The position numbers were made by a program, and so were the translations under genes. From the NCBI RefSeq assembly GCF_021532615.1, contig NZ_JAKGAQ010000002.1, positions 186,001 through 250,000 of the forward strand: a DNA stretch of 64,000 nucleotides. The letters run 5' to 3'. The stretch is from Octadecabacter dasysiphoniae. Its GTDB lineage: Bacteria; Pseudomonadota; Alphaproteobacteria; Rhodobacterales; Rhodobacteraceae. The notes under the pieces were generated by a model. The model was not told the origin of the DNA. It saw only the letters and a list, made by a program, of their open reading frames with translations, and made no database searches. Every line of letters starts with the position of its first letter. Within the stretch, counting starts at the first letter, position 1. Below are positions 60,532-64,000 of this stretch, in pieces.

Positions 60532-62607
60532 ATGATCGGGCAGGTTATTCTTGATCCATTGGTGCCGGTTTTTGTTCTTTATGTGCTGGCCGGATTGGCC
60601 GCTGTCGGTGTGGTGTTTGCGGTGTGGCGCAGGTTGCTGGGCTGGGCGCTGCGCGGTCTGGCGGCCATCGTGATCTTGGGCGCCATCGCGAACCCGTCGC
60701 TGCAACAAGAAGACCGCGCCAATCTGGCCGACATCGTCGTCGCCGTGGTTGATGAAAGCGCGAGCCAGCGAATTTCGGACCGCGCCGCCCAGACAGCCGA
60801 AGCTTTGGAAAACCTACAATCCGAAGTCGCGCGCCGTGCCAATACCGAATTGCGCGTGATCACTTTGGGCGACGGTGAGGGCGACGCGGGCACCGAACTG
60901 ATGACCGCCCTGTCAGAGGCTTTGGCCGACGAACCCCAAGCGCGGGTTGCGGGCATGGTTCTTTTGACCGACGGGCGCGTGCATGATTTGCCCGCAGCGC
61001 CCACCGTTCTGCCCGCCCCGTTGCATGTGTTGCTGACAGGTCGGGAAGAGGATTGGGATCGCCGATTGGTCGTGAAAAACGCACCAGCCTTCGCGATCCT
61101 TGGTGAACCTGTGACGCTGACGTTGCGGGTCGAAGACCAAGGCGCGGCACCTGATACGGACTTTGTCGACCTGAGCATCGCAATTGATGGTGGCGCGCCG
61201 TTGGCGTTTCAAATTCCCGTCAATCAGGACGTCGAATTGCCCATCGATCTGCCCCATGGTGGCATGAACGTCATGCAATTTGCCACCCCTTTGGCGGACG
61301 GCGAATTGACCGACCGCAACAACGAAGCCGTGATCCAGATCAACGGTGTGCGGGACCGTTTACGCGTGCTTCTGGTCAGCGGTGAACCCCACGCAGGGGA
61401 ACGCACGTGGCGCAATTTGTTGAAATCTGACAGCTCGGTCGATTTGGTGCATTTCACCATTCTGCGCCCGCCGGAAAAACAAGACGGCGTGCCGGTGAAC
61501 GAATTGTCACTGATCGCATTTCCAACGCGTGAGCTGTTCCTGGAAAAGGTCGATGAATTCGATCTGATCATTTTTGATCGCTACAAGCGGCGCGGGATTT
61601 TACCGTCGCTGTACCTCGAAAATATCGGGACCTATGTGCAAAACGGCGGGGCTGTTCTGATTTCTGCGGGGCCGGATTACGCCAGCGCCGACAGCATCTA
61701 TCGATCCCCTTTGGGCAGCGTTTTGCCCGGCCGCCCGACGGCGCGTGTCTATGAAGAAGGGTTCACGCCGCTGATCACCGACCTTGGCCAGCGCCACCCC
61801 GTCACCGAGGGGCTTGAGGCATTTTCACCAACGCCCGCGTCAGAAGACGGCACGCCGACATGGGGGCGCTGGTTCCGCCATATCGAAGTCACGCCAACCG
61901 ACGGTGCGGATGTTGTGATGTCGGGCATCGATGACCAACCGCTGTTGATGCTGGAACGGATCGGCGAAGGGCGCGTTGCGCTGATGGCATCGGATCATTC
62001 ATGGCTGTGGGATCGCGGCTATGAGGGCGGTGGTCCGCAGCTCGAACTCCTGCGCCGCCTCGCCCACTGGATGATGAAAGAACCCGAGCTTGAAGAAGAA
62101 GCGATGTGGGTTGAACCCAACGGGTTGTCCATGCGCATCATCCGCCGCACGTTGGAAGACAGCACAGGCGAAGTCACGATCATCCACCCCGATGGGACCG
62201 AAACAATCGTCACCTTGGATGAAATCACCCCGGGGCGCTACGAACTGCTGTGGGAAGCACCCGAGGTCGGCCTGTACCGTTTGCGTGACGGGGACGTTGA
62301 AACTGTCATTGCCCTCGGCCCCGCCGCCCCGCGTGAATTTGAACAGACAATTGCCAGTGGTGATGTGCTGGCTGATCTGGTTGCGGGCACGAACGGCGGG
62401 ATCGTGACGATGACAGACGGTTTGCCGAGCTTGCGCGATGTCCGCGCGGGCCGTCCGGCTGTGGGAAACGGCTGGATCGGCATCACCCCGCGCGACGCCT
62501 ACCGCACGGCAGACGTCAGTGTGACACCATTGCTTCCGGCATGGCTCGCGCTGTTGCTGGCGGGTCTGTTGGTGATCGGCGCGTGGCTGCGTGAAGGCCG
62601 GCGTTAA
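60532..62607 (+). CDS. Large membrane protein with glutamine-amidotransferase-like domain (MoxR operon)
   Basis: This 691-aa protein has two N-terminal transmembrane helices (about residues 10-26 and 37-56) and one C-terminal helix (about residues 665-682). Between them is a vWA-like segment (DIVVAVVDESASQRISD) and a class I amidotransferase-like fold (FDLIIFDRYKRRGILPS; GGAVLISAGPDY) without an evident catalytic Cys. It is the last gene of the MoxR operon and probably partners the DUF4159 protein in the envelope. It starts after AAAGGTGAG. Confidence 0.87.
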   Translation: MIGQVILDPLVPVFVLYVLAGLAAVGVVFAVWRRLLGWALRGLAAIVILGAIANPSLQQEDRANLADIVVAVVDESASQRISDRAAQTAEALENLQSEVARRANTELRVITLGDGEGDAGTELMTALSEALADEPQARVAGMVLLTDGRVHDLPAAPTVLPAPLHVLLTGREEDWDRRLVVKNAPAFAILGEPVTLTLRVEDQGAAPDTDFVDLSIAIDGGAPLAFQIPVNQDVELPIDLPHGGMNVMQFATPLADGELTDRNNEAVIQINGVRDRLRVLLVSGEPHAGERTWRNLLKSDSSVDLVHFTILRPPEKQDGVPVNELSLIAFPTRELFLEKVDEFDLIIFDRYKRRGILPSLYLENIGTYVQNGGAVLISAGPDYASADSIYRSPLGSVLPGRPTARVYEEGFTPLITDLGQRHPVTEGLEAFSPTPASEDGTPTWGRWFRHIEVTPTDGADVVMSGIDDQPLLMLERIGEGRVALMASDHSWLWDRGYEGGGPQLELLRRLAHWMMKEPELEEEAMWVEPNGLSMRIIRRTLEDSTGEVTIIHPDGTETIVTLDEITPGRYELLWEAPEVGLYRLRDGDVETVIALGPAAPREFEQTIASGDVLADLVAGTNGGIVTMTDGLPSLRDVRAGRPAVGNGWIGITPRDAYRTADVSVTPLLPAWLALLLAGLLVIGAWLREGRR

Positions 62608-62936
62608 TTTGGGCTGAATGGCACAGTGTCATCGGCCCAGCCGCCCACGTTGTCGGACGCACGGATAAATACCTGCGTTACGCCGTCGGGCACCATGATC
62701 TGGCTGGACCGTGTGAACGGCTGTTCGTTCACATGCGGGTGGGCCAGAACGCGGGTGCCCAGAACGGTTCCATCCGCCAATTCAACCCGCCAGCCATCTG
62801 CGTAATCGTCCCAACCGGTATCGCCATGCGACAGGGTGACGTCGAACCGCCCGTCAGAATAGGTGATGTTTTCGACAACAGGTGCATCGGCCAAAACGGG
62901 CGATGCGGCGAACAGCAAGGGGATCAAATATTTCAT
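62604..62936 (-). CDS. Small secreted protein, unknown
   Basis: This 110-aa protein has a clean Sec signal peptide (KYLIPLLFAASPVLADA, cut after ADA at about residue 18), then a short beta-rich domain with VLAHPHVNEQPFTRS. I know that last motif from small periplasmic proteins of marine alphaproteobacteria but not its function. The start at 62936 replaces a longer ORF at 62975. Its stop codon overlaps that of the upstream convergent gene. Confidence 0.78.
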   Translation of the reverse strand: MKYLIPLLFAASPVLADAPVVENITYSDGRFDVTLSHGDTGWDDYADGWRVELADGTVLGTRVLAHPHVNEQPFTRSSQIMVPDGVTQVFIRASDNVGGWADDTVPFSPN

Positions 62937-62971
62937 GGGGCTAGAATAACGACACGCGCCCGCAGGCCAAA

Positions 62972-63691
62972 TCACGCTTTGGTGTCGGCGTCATCTGGCA
63001 TGTCTTCCATGATGATGGCACGCGGCACTGACGCGAATTCGCGGCTCCAGATGACCCAAGCGGTGACGACCACGGCACCCAGCAGCGCGATCGGCCCCGC
63101 CAGCCACGCCACGGCCCCCAGCGCGAAATACATCGACCGCAAACCGCGGTTGAAATTCATCGCAGATCGTATGTTCAGCTCCGCCGCTTTGGATGCCATG
63201 GGCTGCGCCATCGGGTCATTCGGGTCGTTCGGCACGGCGGCGATCATCACGCTGCAATAGCCGAACACGCGGTTGGACCACACGAATTTCAAGAACGCAT
63301 TGCCGAGCAGAAGCAGAACCAGCCCGAGTTTGATTTGCAGAATCAGGATCGGGCTTTGGACCATAGTAATTTCTTCGGCCACGCCGCGCAGAGGTTCGAC
63401 ATTGCCGATCAGCGCCAGCACACCACCCACCGCCAACAGGCTGGTTGAGGCGAAGAATGCAGTGCCTTGGCGCAGGCTGGCGATGATCTGCGCGTCAAAT
63501 ATCCGCGTGTCGCGGGTGATCAGAACGCGCATCCATTCACGGCGGTATTCCGACATGACAATCGTCACAGACGGGCGCGCCGCTGTGGGATGTTCAATCC
63601 ACCACGTCAGCCCAAGCCACACCGCAACAAGAAGGCCCACGGCGATGGCATCAAGCCCCGTCAGGCTGTTGAATTCTGTCATAAAGTTCAT
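62972..63691 (-). CDS. DUF599 family membrane protein
   Basis: This 239-aa protein has about four transmembrane helices (near residues 10-28, 75-95, 115-140 and 195-220) and DUF599-like segments YRREWMRVLITRDTRIFDAQ and MNFNRGLRSMYFALG. The function is unknown. The ATG at 63691 is chosen; 63682 and 63721 are also in frame. It is divergent from glcD by 81 bases. Confidence 0.85.
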   Translation of the reverse strand: MNFMTEFNSLTGLDAIAVGLLVAVWLGLTWWIEHPTAARPSVTIVMSEYRREWMRVLITRDTRIFDAQIIASLRQGTAFFASTSLLAVGGVLALIGNVEPLRGVAEEITMVQSPILILQIKLGLVLLLLGNAFLKFVWSNRVFGYCSVMIAAVPNDPNDPMAQPMASKAAELNIRSAMNFNRGLRSMYFALGAVAWLAGPIALLGAVVVTAWVIWSREFASVPRAIIMEDMPDDADTKA

Positions 63692-63772
63692 GCGCCGGAC
63701 CCTATCTGGAAAGTCTGCCATAGACACGGGGCCAAATTGGTTATATTTCTTTACCAATCGGAGGATATACCC

Positions 63773-64000
63773 ATGGAAATGCCAATACCCAACGCCAATG
63801 TATTGTCGCGCAAATCCCAGATTGTCGAACGTTTACAATCTGTTCTGCCGCCCGCGGCCGTGATCCACACCGAATCCCAAGTGCGCGCCTATGAGTGCGA
63901 TGCTTTGACCGCTTACAAATGTCCGCCCCTCTGCGCCGTTCTTCCGGCCTCAACCGAGGAGGTCGCGGCGGTGCTGAAGGTATGCCATGACATGGGCGTT
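63773..64000 (+). CDS. glcD: Glycolate oxidase FAD-binding subunit, 5' part
   Basis: The first 76 residues are present and the frame runs off the window edge. The stretch AYECDALTAYKCPPLCAVLP matches the conserved start of GlcD, and a residue pattern leading into the FAD-binding PCMH domain follows. GlcD oxidises glycolate to glyoxylate with GlcE and GlcF. The start is preceded by GGAGG nine bases upstream. Confidence 0.88.
   Translation, partial: MEMPIPNANVLSRKSQIVERLQSVLPPAAVIHTESQVRAYECDALTAYKCPPLCAVLPASTEEVAAVLKVCHDMGV

Overview
The window is about 60% GC and almost wall-to-wall coding, with many ATGA or TGATG stop/start overlaps. Its gene content suggests an alphaproteobacterium of the Rhodobacterales (Roseobacter group). 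The signs are an RTX protein, UDP-sulfoquinovose synthase, a full myo-inositol (iol) set, dimethylglycine-dehydrogenase-like and MttB-like demethylation genes, a deoC plus double-domain ALDH16 pair, DUF1523 and DUF1285 genes, and short intergenic repeats of a type I associate with this order. The genus is not proven; Loktanella or Yoonia-like is an inference. I saw no rRNA, tRNA, CRISPR array, transposase or phage gene.

Layout. 1-10.2 kb holds a surface and glycan region: an RTX protein, two sulfotransferases, a DUF4422+GT8 fusion, UDP-galactopyranose mutase, a nucleotide-sugar epimerase, a GT2 enzyme and a large glycosyltransferase-associated protein. 10.4-13.1 kb has sqdB, a formylglycine-generating-enzyme homologue with both active-site cysteines, and a rhodanese, so four sulfur-carbohydrate genes lie within 10 kb. 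13.1-22.2 kb is a divergent inositol catabolic region. iolD, a 53-aa ORF, iolC, iolB, an iolJ-like aldolase and iolG run one way; two further Gfo/Idh/MocA oxidoreductases and an iolE-like gene run the other way. A perfect 18-bp LacI-type palindrome sits between them. 22.2-29.5 kb carries kynureninase, an FAD/GcvT demethylating enzyme and a LysR regulator, divergent from an MttB-family methyltransferase and a uronate-dehydrogenase-like gene. 29.5-36.2 kb has a two-component system with three phased direct repeats upstream, rpe, an AraC regulator, deoC and ALDH16.

36.3-43.8 kb is a block of nine co-oriented genes with very short gaps or overlaps: a coiled-coil protein, an AAA+ ATPase, four small membrane proteins, DUF1523 and two larger proteins I do not recognise. 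It is the best candidate here for an undescribed system. 44-48.8 kb has an L,D-transpeptidase lipoprotein, an SDR-cupin-unknown operon, a kynurenine-formamidase-like hydrolase and a succinate-semialdehyde-dehydrogenase-like enzyme. 48.8-50.0 kb is an accessory patch with one AT-richer orphan gene and 420 bases without a gene.

50.0-64 kb holds a HemJ-like membrane protein, an ECF sigma factor translationally coupled to a membrane-anchored vWA protein, a VOC/WYL pair, hydroxypyruvate isomerase with DUF1285, and a MoxR-DUF58-DUF4159-membrane protein operon. It ends with a small secreted protein, DUF599 and the start of glcD, which the window edge cuts.
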